Source: RHLJ01 sp040222455
GTDB taxonomy: Bacteria; Bacteroidota; Rhodothermia; Balneolales; Balneolaceae
Direction: 5' to 3'
Assembly: GCA_040222455.1 (NCBI GenBank)
Contig: JAVKDD010000008.1
Span: 62,001-126,000 of the forward strand
Length of the DNA: 64,000 bases
Part shown: in pieces, positions 1-9,275 of the stretch
How positions within the stretch are numbered: the stretch's first letter is position 1
Layout of the letters: every line of letters begins with the position of its first letter
Translations under genes and position numbers: made by a program
The notes under the pieces: generated by a model
What the model was told of the DNA's origin: nothing
What the model saw: the letters and a program-made list of their open reading frames with translations, nothing else
Database searches by the model: none

Positions 1-385
1 CATCTACAATATCTTCATAAATCTGCTCGTGATCTTTAATAAGGATTCCCATTTCACGATTTTTTAACTCCGAATATTCGTACAAATTCATCGAGGTAAG
101 TATCATCACATTTGTACCGAAGTAACATTTCGAATGAAGGTTAGGCAAGAAATAAAGATTTAAATTTTTAATCTTAAGTATTTTCTCTGCTTCTTCATTT
201 GTTAGTTTTTTCTTGCCATAAATGATATTTACTCTTACCCCTTGTTCACTCTTTTCGATTAAATGATCTAATATGATTCGATTAATTTTTAAAAAGGGAG
301 TTACAAGAGTTAACTCAACATTTTCTTCTTTGATGAGTTCTTCAAGTTCTAAAACAATTCGATTTGTAGTTATGAATGTTATCAA
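1..385 (-). CDS. Phospholipase D-like domain protein (partial, C-terminus outside window)
   Basis: The reverse strand is open from a TTG at 385 to the window edge, about 128 codons. The product contains NLHSKCYFG followed by LTSMNL, which matches the HxK...(G/S)xxN pattern of PLD-type phosphodiesterases and nucleases. The usual Asp of HxKxxxxD is not obvious here (Asn at that place). The start is uncertain: there is no ATG in frame after the preceding stop, so TTG is chosen. It follows the membrane-protein gene on the same strand by about 85 bases and may belong to the same restriction locus. PLD-fold proteins occur as nucleases in restriction loci, but the substrate cannot be told from this fragment. 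Confidence 0.6.
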   Translation of the reverse strand, partial: MITFITTNRIVLELEELIKEENVELTLVTPFLKINRIILDHLIEKSEQGVRVNIIYGKKKLTNEEAEKILKIKNLNLYFLPNLHSKCYFGTNVMILTSMNLYEYSELKNREMGILIKDHEQIYEDIVD

Positions 386-470
386 TGTAACGTGTTAATC
401 TTCTTTGATGAGGTTAAATATTTAATAGAAATTGTGGAACTATTCTATATTAAAATTCTGATTTAGTTAG

Positions 471-1202
471 TTACTTCACTTTATTGTGCCTAATTATTGA
501 TCTTATTTCTCGCTTTGACTCCAACTTCTTGGCTTCATGAATTTTCATCAATGTTGGAATTAAAATCCAATACCCTATCATAAATAAAATACCAACTATT
601 ATAATGGTTGGGTATAAAAACGAAGAAAGGTAACCTTCAATGGGTTCTCCAGTCCCCTCTGAAACAAATTGAAGGATCGCTGACCCCGCTCCATAAAGAA
701 TAATTATAAAACCAACTAACCTGGATATGGTGGAAAAAATAAGCTCCCAAAAACTAGCCTCATGTTCAAACTGTAGAATTTTGTCTACACCCACTACCAC
801 AACACCAATAGCGTATTGAAAGCCGAGCGTTAAAAAAATGATTGGAGATTTCACATCAAAGTAAATCAGGTAAAAACAACATACGAAAACACCTGCTGCA
901 CTTCCAAGTAATCCTAAATCAGTAAGCGTAAGTCTTGAATACCTAAGAAACTGAGTAAATAATGGAAACACCAATATGAGAAGCCAACCTTCAAGGTTGT
1001 TATAAGCTGATTGAAATATATCATTAAAGATAAAGGAGGATTCTGTGCTATTTAAAATTTCAGCAGAAAGGCTTTTTCCATGAAGAGCAATAAATGTTAA
1101 GAAAACCTGAACAATTACAAATAAAAATGAATCAAATACTTTATCAAAAGCATTTTTTTCTCGGTTTAATACTGATTTTATTTGTTTGGGTTTCTTAATC
1201 AC
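471..1202 (-). CDS. Multi-pass membrane protein of unknown function, coupled to the restriction-methylation gene
   Basis: This is a 243-residue protein with about six hydrophobic segments, for example FLFVIVQVFLTFIALHG near residue 25 and IIIVGILFMIGYWILI near residue 200. It has a basic N-terminus and a basic C-terminal tail. The start codon is GTG and shares four bases (GTGA) with the stop of the upstream methyltransferase gene, so translation is probably coupled and the two genes belong to one operon. I recognise no family. Coupling to a restriction enzyme suggests a role in the same defence locus, but that is inference only. Confidence 0.75.
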   Translation of the reverse strand: MIKKPKQIKSVLNREKNAFDKVFDSFLFVIVQVFLTFIALHGKSLSAEILNSTESSFIFNDIFQSAYNNLEGWLLILVFPLFTQFLRYSRLTLTDLGLLGSAAGVFVCCFYLIYFDVKSPIIFLTLGFQYAIGVVVVGVDKILQFEHEASFWELIFSTISRLVGFIIILYGAGSAILQFVSEGTGEPIEGYLSSFLYPTIIIVGILFMIGYWILIPTLMKIHEAKKLESKREIRSIIRHNKVK

Positions 1203-4200
1203 CCCACACTCTCCTCTACGATCTTAATTTCTTCTTCGGTGAGCCCATACAACTCATAAACCATTTGGTCTATTTCGGCTTCTAATTTGCTTGTGTCGGC
1301 TTTGGGGTTTTCCTTTTTGAGGGAGAGGATTTGATTAGTTTTAGTTTCTAATTTGGAAATTGCATTCTTATCAAATTGTAAACTCACTGGTAAATCTTTC
1401 AAAATACTTGGCTTTATCTGAGCTAAAGTTCGACTCTCTTCCATAGAAACCAATCTATATAAATACGTAATAAGTTTAGAGTTTAATAGACCTACAAGAA
1501 AAGTATTTGAATATTTCTCATTTGCAGAAAATAGATAAATTCCATCTGTCGGATATAATCTATTAGTATCAATTGAAGTGATAATTCTATCACTAGTAAT
1601 TACACCAAGAATTTTTTCCTTTTTATCAAAAATTGATTTAGCTCTAGCTCTATGCAATGACCAAAAAGGATGCTTATTCTGCTTGACTTCTTTACAAGTA
1701 ATTTTATTCTGGTATTTCGATAAGTATCGAATAATATTTTTTATCTCTCTTTCATCATCCGTTTTTTTTGTATAAATGATTCTTTTCCCAATATCCTTAG
1801 CATAATATTTGTCTAAATCTCTGCCTCCAGTTACCGTAGGATGTACAAAAAGACTTTCAAGACTAAAACTATTGATTTCTTCTTGGGTAACAATAAAAGC
1901 TTCTTTTAAATCTGGACTTATTCCTCTCTGAATTCCATCGCTATCTATTAAATCAAAAAGTTTTGAATCTTTAAATCTACTAAGAATTTGATAACCTGTT
2001 AAATTTCTAGTCGCAAATATTTTATTAGGAAGAGAACTGAAGAAAGAGGTTTTTAAAGTGTTTTTGTTAAACTCATCGATTTGGACATCACTTTTTATTT
2101 TGTATTCAAAAACGTCTGTAATGTTATTTTTCTGTTCACTTATCAAAATTATACAAGATGGTCTAGCGACATCTTCAAATATATTATCTCCAAGATTTAC
2201 CGCGAGATGAAGCTGGAATTGTTTAAGTATTTTCTCTCTTAGTTTAATATTATCAATTTGATATAAAATTACGTCTGGTACTATTTGACATATAATTCCT
2301 TTATTTCCTTTTAGTCTAAAACTGAGATTTACAAAAAACATAAATGTATCAATCATTCTGACAATTATATCAGCATTCCATGATTTAATAAATTTCAAAG
2401 CACTAATTGATAAACTAGCACCCCATGGCGGATTCCCAATCACCACATCAAAGCCTACAAAGTCGCCTTGGTCGTTTAATACTTCAGGGAACTCAAAGCG
2501 CCATTCAAAGGCGTTTTCGTAAATCTTGTTGCTCTTTATTTCTTCAATCTCAGTTTCAAGCTTTTTAATCTGCTTGGTGAGTTTCTCGGTTTTCGCCTTC
2601 CATTCTTTCTTTTCTTTTGCGGTTTGCTCAAACATGCTGGTTTGGGTAGTTAATACTACCAGTTCATCACTTAGCTTTTTTAGGCGCAGTACTTTCGGGT
2701 CGTTTTTATTTATCTCGGAGCGGAAGTCGTTTTTAATGTCTTCCATCAACTGCTCCATTTCCTTCTTTTGCTCTTTGTTCTGAGCATTGCGGTAGGTGTC
2801 TACTGCTGAACGGTAACTATCAATACTCCATTTACTGCTCTTTAGCGCTTCTTTTAAATCGGAGTCGAGATCAAATCGACTTATGAGCGAATTGCCACAT
2901 TTTATGTTTATATCAATGTTGGGCAGGGTTTCTAACTCCGTTTTGTTTTTGTAATACGCACTTTTTAGTAGCTCTATCCATAAACGGAGGCGGCATATTT
3001 TTACGGAGTTCGGGTTTATATCCACCCCAAACAAACAGTTTTCTATTATGGTCTGCTTTTCGTGAAAGAGGGTTTCTTGCACTCGTTGGCTTTCTGAAGC
3101 TCCAGCAGCAGAATAATGGTATTCGAACAGTTCACCATCATCGTCGGTAACAATCAGTTCATCGTTTACTACTTCTAATACATATTCTTTCAGGCGTTTA
3201 CCTTCTCGGTCTTGCAGAATTTTGAGGTCGCTTTTTATGGAAAGAATCTCGTTGAGTGCAGAAACCAGAAAATGCCCCGAACCTACCGCTGGATCACATA
3301 ATTTTATGCTGTTTACTAGTTCATTTGCTTCCTTACGATCTTCAATCCTGTCGTACAAATCATCCAGTGCTTCACACGTCCACCCTTTGGTTTCGTTAAA
3401 CTTTTGCACCACGGCGCGACGAATGGTTTCGCGACACATATACATGGTAATGAAGCCGGGTGTAAAGAAGGAGCCATCTTTATAGCCATTTATCTTCTCA
3501 AAAATTAACCCTAGTACAGAGGCACTTATCAGCGTTTTGTTTTCTTCCTGAATATCCTCTGAGCCTTCGCTACTAAAGTCGTACGCTTCCAAAAACTCGA
3601 ATAAATACTCGAGCGCACCTAGTTCTCCTGTTCGTTTCTTACCAGTATCACTTTTTAGAACAGTATTAGACAAAATAGGGATGGTTTTGTCCTCACCTAG
3701 ATTGCTAATGAATAAGGTTTTGTGTTCAATTTCTGTAGGTTCAAATAACGAACTGTTCAGATAGGGTACGTTTCCAAATTCTTGTTGGATATCGTCAGAT
3801 CGTTCTTTGTGTTTCCTCGCCAGTACTTGGAAGAATAGTTTATCTAGATCATCGTATCCTTTTATTAATTTCTGATTAAGAAAAGTATAGTCCTTTTCTC
3901 CACTATGATATGAAACCAATTGGGCTTCTAAGAGTTTGAGGAACAGAATGCGGTTCACCCAAGTGATACATAGTTCCAACCCCACATTAAACAACCGTTC
4001 ATCTTTGTTAGCTCCAAAAGCTGAAGGATTAGGTAATCTACTCAGCTTGTCATGGCTATCAATTTGAGTAATGGCATTTTCAAGCAATGTTCCAGAATGA
4101 CGTTCACCTGCTTTACTCCTCCCAATTACTTTCTTTCCTTTATCTTTGGTTTCTGATAACCCAATAATATGTAAGAGCTCGCTATAGAATTTTTTATCTA

Positions 4201-4939
4201 ACGAATTACTATCGTTCGCAAATGGAAGTTTTAGAAGGTGCTCGGGAGAAAGTAATTTAAACAACGCTATGAGTTTGGCGTCGTCTTTTTTGTCGTTATT
4301 ACGAAGCGGTTTCTCGTAATTTCTTAAATCAACATAGGTAAATTCGATGGTTTGGGATAATCCCTCAACAAAAGGTTTAGCAATTTCGGTGTAGAAGAAC
4401 TCGGTTTTGGTGCCTGAAAGTCTTTCTGCTTCAAAATCCTCGAACTGCTTAACCAATGTTTTACTTTGGGCAAATAGCTTTTCGAATATCGCAGCATCAA
4501 AAATAAACCACTCGTTTATGTTTGTGGCTATCAGATATTTTATTTCGAGGTTTTTATGGAAAATACGTTCTCGTAAATAATAAAGGATAAGTTCTTGAAA
4601 GGCTTTGTAGTTGATGTTGTCTTTACTCAACATCTCGGTTTTATTGGTAGGCTTCTTCGCCTCAATAATTACCCCCACCGAACTTGACGGATCTTTTCCG
4701 TTATGGATTACCAGATCGTTTCTGCCTTTGGTGTTTATAAAGTGACTGGGTGAGTAGTAGGTTTCTTTTAGGAAGTCAGCAATTAGGTTTTTATGAAACT
4801 CTTCTGATTCAACATCATTTGTTCTATCAATGAGCTGTATCAAGCTCGCTTTGAATTGATCAATATCTGTCCGATTTGGCTTAACTTTTAGATAAGCTTT
4901 ATTTATCCCTTGCCGAACTTTTAATGTCTTTAGTTGCAT
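1199..4939 (-). CDS. Single-polypeptide restriction-modification enzyme (Eco57I/type IIG-like)
   Basis: The protein has about 1246 residues. Near residues 75-95 is a PD-(D/E)xK-type nuclease site: Asp in GRNDLVI, then IIEAKKP with ExK. Around residue 548 is the AdoMet-binding motif DPAVGSGHF, and near residue 833 is the N6-adenine methylase motif GNPPWG. A charged coiled-coil stretch lies between these two methylase motifs, and the last third would hold target recognition. This order (nuclease, methylase, recognition) matches type IIG or Eco57I-like enzymes that cut and methylate with one chain. The track frame begins at TTG 4945, but the ATG six bases later (4939) is the more natural start. 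The next gene begins inside its stop codon. Both catalytic motifs look intact, so the enzyme is probably active. Confidence 0.9.
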   Translation of the reverse strand: MQLKTLKVRQGINKAYLKVKPNRTDIDQFKASLIQLIDRTNDVESEEFHKNLIADFLKETYYSPSHFINTKGRNDLVIHNGKDPSSSVGVIIEAKKPTNKTEMLSKDNINYKAFQELILYYLRERIFHKNLEIKYLIATNINEWFIFDAAIFEKLFAQSKTLVKQFEDFEAERLSGTKTEFFYTEIAKPFVEGLSQTIEFTYVDLRNYEKPLRNNDKKDDAKLIALFKLLSPEHLLKLPFANDSNSLDKKFYSELLHIIGLSETKDKGKKVIGRSKAGERHSGTLLENAITQIDSHDKLSRLPNPSAFGANKDERLFNVGLELCITWVNRILFLKLLEAQLVSYHSGEKDYTFLNQKLIKGYDDLDKLFFQVLARKHKERSDDIQQEFGNVPYLNSSLFEPTEIEHKTLFISNLGEDKTIPILSNTVLKSDTGKKRTGELGALEYLFEFLEAYDFSSEGSEDIQEENKTLISASVLGLIFEKINGYKDGSFFTPGFITMYMCRETIRRAVVQKFNETKGWTCEALDDLYDRIEDRKEANELVNSIKLCDPAVGSGHFLVSALNEILSIKSDLKILQDREGKRLKEYVLEVVNDELIVTDDDGELFEYHYSAAGASESQRVQETLFHEKQTIIENCLFGVDINPNSVKICRLRLWIELLKSAYYKNKTELETLPNIDINIKCGNSLISRFDLDSDLKEALKSSKWSIDSYRSAVDTYRNAQNKEQKKEMEQLMEDIKNDFRSEINKNDPKVLRLKKLSDELVVLTTQTSMFEQTAKEKKEWKAKTEKLTKQIKKLETEIEEIKSNKIYENAFEWRFEFPEVLNDQGDFVGFDVVIGNPPWGASLSISALKFIKSWNADIIVRMIDTFMFFVNLSFRLKGNKGIICQIVPDVILYQIDNIKLREKILKQFQLHLAVNLGDNIFEDVARPSCIILISEQKNNITDVFEYKIKSDVQIDEFNKNTLKTSFFSSLPNKIFATRNLTGYQILSRFKDSKLFDLIDSDGIQRGISPDLKEAFIVTQEEINSFSLESLFVHPTVTGGRDLDKYYAKDIGKRIIYTKKTDDEREIKNIIRYLSKYQNKITCKEVKQNKHPFWSLHRARAKSIFDKKEKILGVITSDRIITSIDTNRLYPTDGIYLFSANEKYSNTFLVGLLNSKLITYLYRLVSMEESRTLAQIKPSILKDLPVSLQFDKNAISKLETKTNQILSLKKENPKADTSKLEAEIDQMVYELYGLTEEEIKIVEESVG

Positions 4940-5124
4940 AATCAAATCTGATTTTGGTAAGGCTTAGACTAACAAAATCAGTACTTAAGTACAATTATAA
5001 ATGGGTTCATAATAAATAGACTACACAAACCTAAAAAAACATATCTAAGAAGAGTGGCCGTATTTACTTCTTCTGATATTATTATAGTCTGATTCAAATG
5101 GGTTCAATATTAATTTTTATTAGA

Positions 5125-5141
5125 GTGACACGTAATGTCAC
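5125..5141. promoter_or_regulatory. Inverted repeat upstream of the CoiA-like gene (possible operator)
   Basis: GTGACA, five bases (CGTAA), then TGTCAC form a perfect 6-bp inverted repeat. It lies 31 bases before the CoiA-like start, in the divergent gap between this gene and the restriction enzyme. Position and symmetry suit a dimeric regulator's site. No cognate regulator can be named. Confidence 0.35.
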
Positions 5142-5172
5142 CCTATTTCATTAAATTAAATTTAAAAAGACA

Positions 5173-5946
5173 ATGAAATTTGCCCTAATAAGTAATACTA
5201 AAACTGAAGCCATGAAAGGGCTTCGCGGGGTTTGTCCAAATTGCGGATCAGAATTAATTGCTAAATGTGGTGAGATCAAAGTAAATCATTGGGCACACAA
5301 AGGAACGCGAAATTGTGATATTTGGTGGGAGAATGAAACTCATTGGCATCGTGCATGGAAAGATCATTTTCCAAAAGAATGGCAAGAGGTGGTTCACGTT
5401 GCAGATGATGGTGAAAAGCACATAGCAGATGTTAAAACTGAGAATGGATGGGTAATTGAGTTCCAGCATTCTTTTCTTAAGAATAAGGAGCGTAAATCAC
5501 GTGATTCGTTTTATCCGAAATTAGTTTGGGTAGTTGATGGTCTTAGGAGGAAAAAAGATATAAATCAGTTTCAAAAAATTTTTGAGGAAAGCGATACTGT
5601 AAATAGGCACCCCACAATTGAACGTGTCAGATATATAGAGGAGTGTAAACTATTAGATGAATGGAGCAATAGTTCTTCAATGGTTTTTTTTGATTTTCAT
5701 GATAAAGACTCTGAATTATGGTTTATTCTGCCTGAAATGCAAAAAATAGGATGCTTTTTAATGTTTCTAACTAAAAATGAGTTTATCGAACTACATAAAA
5801 CCTGTGGCTTTGAAAAATTTTATACTGAACAAATTCAGCAATTACGAAACTTTTTAATTATTCAAAACCAAAAAAATCGATCGACTAATATACCTAGAGC
5901 ATATTTAACCAATAGAGAGTTGAGATATAGAAATAAACGTTTTTAG
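5173..5946 (+). CDS. CoiA-like competence/nuclease family protein
   Basis: The 257-residue product starts with a zinc-finger-like part (CPNCGSELIAKCG, then HWAHKG). A nuclease-like core follows, with HIADVKTENGWVIEFQHS near residues 82-100. The D...E-x-Q signature and the zinc-finger/HxAH start are typical of CoiA (PF06054), a protein needed in natural transformation of Gram-positive bacteria and also found scattered in other phyla, often in mobile or defence regions. Here it stands alone, divergent from the restriction gene. Its C-terminal half (after about residue 125) is not recognisable. A short hairpin (5967-5979) followed by T residues ends the transcript. Whether it acts in DNA uptake or in defence cannot be decided. 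Confidence 0.8.
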   Translation: MKFALISNTKTEAMKGLRGVCPNCGSELIAKCGEIKVNHWAHKGTRNCDIWWENETHWHRAWKDHFPKEWQEVVHVADDGEKHIADVKTENGWVIEFQHSFLKNKERKSRDSFYPKLVWVVDGLRRKKDINQFQKIFEESDTVNRHPTIERVRYIEECKLLDEWSNSSSMVFFDFHDKDSELWFILPEMQKIGCFLMFLTKNEFIELHKTCGFEKFYTEQIQQLRNFLIIQNQKNRSTNIPRAYLTNRELRYRNKRF

Positions 5947-5966
5947 TGCGTTTAGTGATTATTTCT

Positions 5967-5982
5967 AACCCAAAGGGTTTTT
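5967..5982 (+). terminator. Small intrinsic terminator after the CoiA-like gene
   Basis: AACCC, AAA, GGGTT followed by a run of T lies 20 bases after the stop codon. The stem is only five pairs, so it may be weak. Confidence 0.45.
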
Positions 5983-6194
5983 CTTGAAATTTTGATACTT
6001 ATTTTAGGTCTAGAGGAATACATAACTTGTTGCAAATCTATACGAAGTAGTTTAATTCACCAAGTTCACACCTTACACATACAAAGGCTCAAATATAAGT
6101 AATACGAACACTTAGAAGTTGTAATTGAATTCAGATTTACTATTTTATCCCCGATGAAATGTTCATCAATGATATGTTATACATAGTCTAAAAT

Positions 6195-7136
6195 ATGCCC
6201 CCTTTTCCAATTGATCGAAAACTGGTTGTCGGAATTTCTTCAAATGCATTATTCGACTTGACCGATGAGGATGAACTTTTCAAATCTGAAGGTATCGAGG
6301 CGTACAGAATACATCAAATTGAAAATCGAAATCTTGCCCTCCCAATTGGACCAGCATTTCCATTCATAAAGCGTTTTTTGAGAATCAATGAGGTTTACTC
6401 AGATCAAAAACCAGTAGAAGTTGTATTGATTTCCAGAAATAGTCCTGAAACTGGAATCCGTATCTTTAATTCAATCGAAGAACAAGGACTCGACATTACT
6501 CGCGCTACTTTCACCTCTGGTGATTCGCCTTATGAATATTTACCTTCATTCAATGTGTCGCTCTTTCTTTCAACTAACTCAGAAGATGTCAAAAAAGCAA
6601 TTAAAACAGGATATGCAGCAGGTCAAATTCTACAAACACAGGTAGTAGACGAAGAACAGGATACCGCTTTGCGAGTTGCATTCGATTTCGATTCGGTTAT
6701 TGCCGATGATGAATCGGAGAAGGTTTACAAAGATAAAGGTATCGAAGCATACCACGCGTATGAGGTAGAAAATGTGGATACCCCTCACACTCCAGGCCCC
6801 TTAGCAAAATTCTTTCGCCAACTTGCATATTTCCAACGGATGGAGACGAAAAGAAAAGAGGAAGATCCATCATATGAGAAGATATTAGAGACTGCAATAG
6901 TAACTGCAAGAAATGCTCCATCTCATCAAAGAGCAATTCATACACTTGAACATTGGAAAGTTACTGTTGATAAAATGTTTTTTATGGGTGGAATTGAAAA
7001 GAAAAGGGTATTGGAAGTTTTTAAGCCACATCTTTTTGTCGACGATCAAGAATCTCATCTAGATGAAAGTATGGAAAATATCGCCTTGGTTCACATACCA
7101 TTTGGAGTGGCGAACCAATCAACAGATTCTGTATAA
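6195..7136 (+). CDS. Cytosolic 5'-nucleotidase family protein (PF06189 type)
   Basis: The 313-residue product contains two related halves. The first begins LVVGISSNALFDLTDED, and the second has RVAFDFDSVIADDESE near residue 160, where the DxD-type acidic site is expected. In both halves GIEAY follows. GPAFPFIKRFLRIN and LISRNSPETG are also typical of the PF06189 nucleotidases, relatives of eukaryotic cN-I that remove phosphate from (deoxy)nucleoside 5'-monophosphates. FVDDQESHLD near the C-terminus fits the final acidic motif. There is no signal peptide, so it is cytoplasmic. It faces the CYTH/HD gene pair convergently, leaving only 29 bases between stop codons. Its presence in a defence-like island suggests a nucleotide-related role, which is inference. 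Confidence 0.85.
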   Translation: MPPFPIDRKLVVGISSNALFDLTDEDELFKSEGIEAYRIHQIENRNLALPIGPAFPFIKRFLRINEVYSDQKPVEVVLISRNSPETGIRIFNSIEEQGLDITRATFTSGDSPYEYLPSFNVSLFLSTNSEDVKKAIKTGYAAGQILQTQVVDEEQDTALRVAFDFDSVIADDESEKVYKDKGIEAYHAYEVENVDTPHTPGPLAKFFRQLAYFQRMETKRKEEDPSYEKILETAIVTARNAPSHQRAIHTLEHWKVTVDKMFFMGGIEKKRVLEVFKPHLFVDDQESHLDESMENIALVHIPFGVANQSTDSV

Positions 7137-7165
7137 TAAGAGTTTTAAGCTGACTGAGTGAATTG

Positions 7166-7783
7166 TTAAATGGAAAACTCTTTATCTGATGAAAGTTTCA
7201 AAATAGCGTCGGTGAAGCGTTCATATTTACTACAATGTGAAGGGATCAGATTGGGAGTGATGGATTTTAATATTGCTTCGGCTTTTTTACGATAGTTATA
7301 TTCATCGTTTTCAATCTCAACTTCAAAAAACTCTCTACCATCTGGAAGTAGAACTTCATCCATTTCTATTTCGAATTTGTTGTTGAGCGATGTAACCCAG
7401 CGATTTGTCCTCATTTCACCAACCTTATATAAATAGTCCAAGTTTAAAGATCGAAGATATTTCTTGAACTCTTGAGGTAAATCTTTTGAAATATTGATAA
7501 CAGAGATGTTTCTTGCATCGTACTCTGAATTAAGCTCTTGTTCCACTTCGATTACTTCACGAGCACCAGATGTGGAGTCTATTGGTATTTTAAGAGTCAT
7601 TTTTGGATTCTTAGTTCCATTTACTCTAACACGAAAAGTGATAGCTTTCTCAGATAAGGAATTATTAAAATCAAAGTAAATATTTAACTGCTCTTTAAGT
7701 TCTTTAACCTGACTAAACTCCTTAACACGCACAAAATCTTCTTTTGATAATTCAAATTTGCTTTCAATTTCATGAGTTTCCAT
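7166..7783 (-). CDS. CYTH-domain (triphosphate tunnel) protein
   Basis: This is a single-domain protein of 205 residues. It begins with the CYTH signature ExExK (EIESK, residues 5-9). The charged strands that line the tunnel follow: FRVRVNG, MTLKIP, EVIEVEQEL, FEIEMDEVLLPDG and FFEVEIE. CYTH enzymes bind triphosphate-containing ligands with divalent metal, and members act as tripolyphosphatases, thiamine triphosphatases or class IV adenylate cyclases. No CHAD domain is attached. The gene starts seven bases after the stop of the HD-domain gene, so the two are almost certainly co-transcribed. All signature residues appear present, so activity is likely, but the natural substrate is unknown. Confidence 0.85.
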   Translation of the reverse strand: METHEIESKFELSKEDFVRVKEFSQVKELKEQLNIYFDFNNSLSEKAITFRVRVNGTKNPKMTLKIPIDSTSGAREVIEVEQELNSEYDARNISVINISKDLPQEFKKYLRSLNLDYLYKVGEMRTNRWVTSLNNKFEIEMDEVLLPDGREFFEVEIENDEYNYRKKAEAILKSITPNLIPSHCSKYERFTDAILKLSSDKEFSI

Positions 7784-7790
7784 AGTCAGA

Positions 7791-9275
7791 TTATTTCCTT
7801 ATTTGATGTTCGTAATTTCTAATTTTTATCCTTAAATCTTTTGCTAGTTCTTTGTCGGATGATTTAAGATAGATCCTGTGAATTTTATTCTCTTCGGTAC
7901 TTAGTGCTTCCATCATTGGTGAATGATCAAGCCAATTTGATTCTGAAACAGTATAAACACCATCTTTATCACGAAAAAGAATTTTGGCACCTTTATCGAG
8001 GTCTTTAGTTGCTTTTGGATCTATCTGAACTTTCTTGAGTCTATATTCTTCATTGCCATTGATATGACTATATACTTTATCAACTAGTTCTTCATTATCA
8101 GCATCAAATATTCTTTTCCACAATTTACGATTAAGAATCTCTTTACCTATCTCATTGATACTTGCGTTTTGAATCTTGTTGTCTTCACCGGACAATAGGT
8201 CGACAAAATGTTTATCGGTAAGTTTTAAGTAAGTAGTAAGGATGAGTGACAAAGATTTTTCTTTAAATATATCAATGCTCTCCTCTGAAGCTATTTTGGC
8301 AACCTCTTGGAGCATTTGTTCGAGCGCCTGATTTGTTTTATGATAATATACTTGAACGAACAACTCAAATCTAGCTTGAATAAAATTTTCTACTGCTCGA
8401 ATACCACTTTTCTTTATGCCTAATCGAAAATGAAATGAATCATAATCAGTTTCTTCACAATAGACTAAAAAAGATTTGAGTAATCTGGGACGGTCATATA
8501 TACCATAACTAACACCAAAACTTAGACTATCTCGTTCAATATAGTCCATTCTATCGGCATCAACAGGAGCGGATGCAATAATATCACGAAGTAAAGGAAT
8601 GAACCTTATATATTGTTCTGGAATACAATTAGGTACATAATCAAGTAGAATTGATGATATAACCTGTGGTATTATATTATCACCTTCTATGTCATTCCAT
8701 ATTTTAGTAAATATAATACATGACATCTCTTCGTGTTCAATTCTATTTTTATCCTGCCCTGCAATATGGTTGATGAAAGGTTGGAGTGGTTTTAGTACCG
8801 GTTCACTTTTAAGAATATCAACGATATTAGACCTTAGCGGTGCGAAAGAATCGAAAGTATGAGATAGTGGGCCATGACCAATATCATGGATAAGTGCAGT
8901 TAGCCTTAATATCCGAAATAGAGTACATACTTCTTTGTCATTTAAGAGTTTTAGATTGTAAGCCTTATTATTTTTACATTTACTTTCCTTAATTGCAGTG
9001 GTTGGTTTATTACTTGAAACTAAACAATTATGGAACAGCGCCTCTAATATATAGGTTGCTGATTGAACAACACCAAGAGAGTGCTCGAATCTTGTATGAG
9101 TTGCGGAGGGAAAAATATAATATAGTAAACCATTTTGCCTCACATTATGTAAACGCCTAAATAGGGGGTGGTCAACTATTAGCAACTCTTGTTCAGTTAG
9201 GTGTATAGGACCATATAATGGGTCTCGAATTGTACGGACTAAATTCAAATACCCTTGCTTAGAAAGATTATTCAT
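7791..9275 (-). CDS. SAMHD1-like HD-domain phosphohydrolase
   Basis: From the chosen ATG the product has about 494 residues. The N-terminus reads RDPLYGPIHL, followed by ATHTRFEHSLG (first metal His), ALIHDIGHGPLSH (the HD pair) and APVDADRMDYIERD (final Asp). These are the motifs of SAMHD1-type dNTP triphosphohydrolases, which split dNTPs into deoxynucleoside and tripolyphosphate. The frame is open upstream to 9344, but the ATG at 9275 (MNNLSKQGYLNLV) gives the usual family start shortly before the RDPLYG motif. The C-terminal 200 residues are less conserved. It is the first gene of a two-gene operon with the CYTH gene. Single-stranded nucleic-acid or nucleotide second-messenger substrates are also possible for HD proteins. 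Confidence 0.85.
   Translation of the reverse strand: MNNLSKQGYLNLVRTIRDPLYGPIHLTEQELLIVDHPLFRRLHNVRQNGLLYYIFPSATHTRFEHSLGVVQSATYILEALFHNCLVSSNKPTTAIKESKCKNNKAYNLKLLNDKEVCTLFRILRLTALIHDIGHGPLSHTFDSFAPLRSNIVDILKSEPVLKPLQPFINHIAGQDKNRIEHEEMSCIIFTKIWNDIEGDNIIPQVISSILLDYVPNCIPEQYIRFIPLLRDIIASAPVDADRMDYIERDSLSFGVSYGIYDRPRLLKSFLVYCEETDYDSFHFRLGIKKSGIRAVENFIQARFELFVQVYYHKTNQALEQMLQEVAKIASEESIDIFKEKSLSLILTTYLKLTDKHFVDLLSGEDNKIQNASINEIGKEILNRKLWKRIFDADNEELVDKVYSHINGNEEYRLKKVQIDPKATKDLDKGAKILFRDKDGVYTVSESNWLDHSPMMEALSTEENKIHRIYLKSSDKELAKDLRIKIRNYEHQIRK

Noticed and set aside
5000..5110. Two copies of ATGGGTTCA between the restriction gene and the CoiA-like gene
   Set aside because: The match is short, in direct orientation and in A/T-rich DNA; chance is a sufficient explanation.
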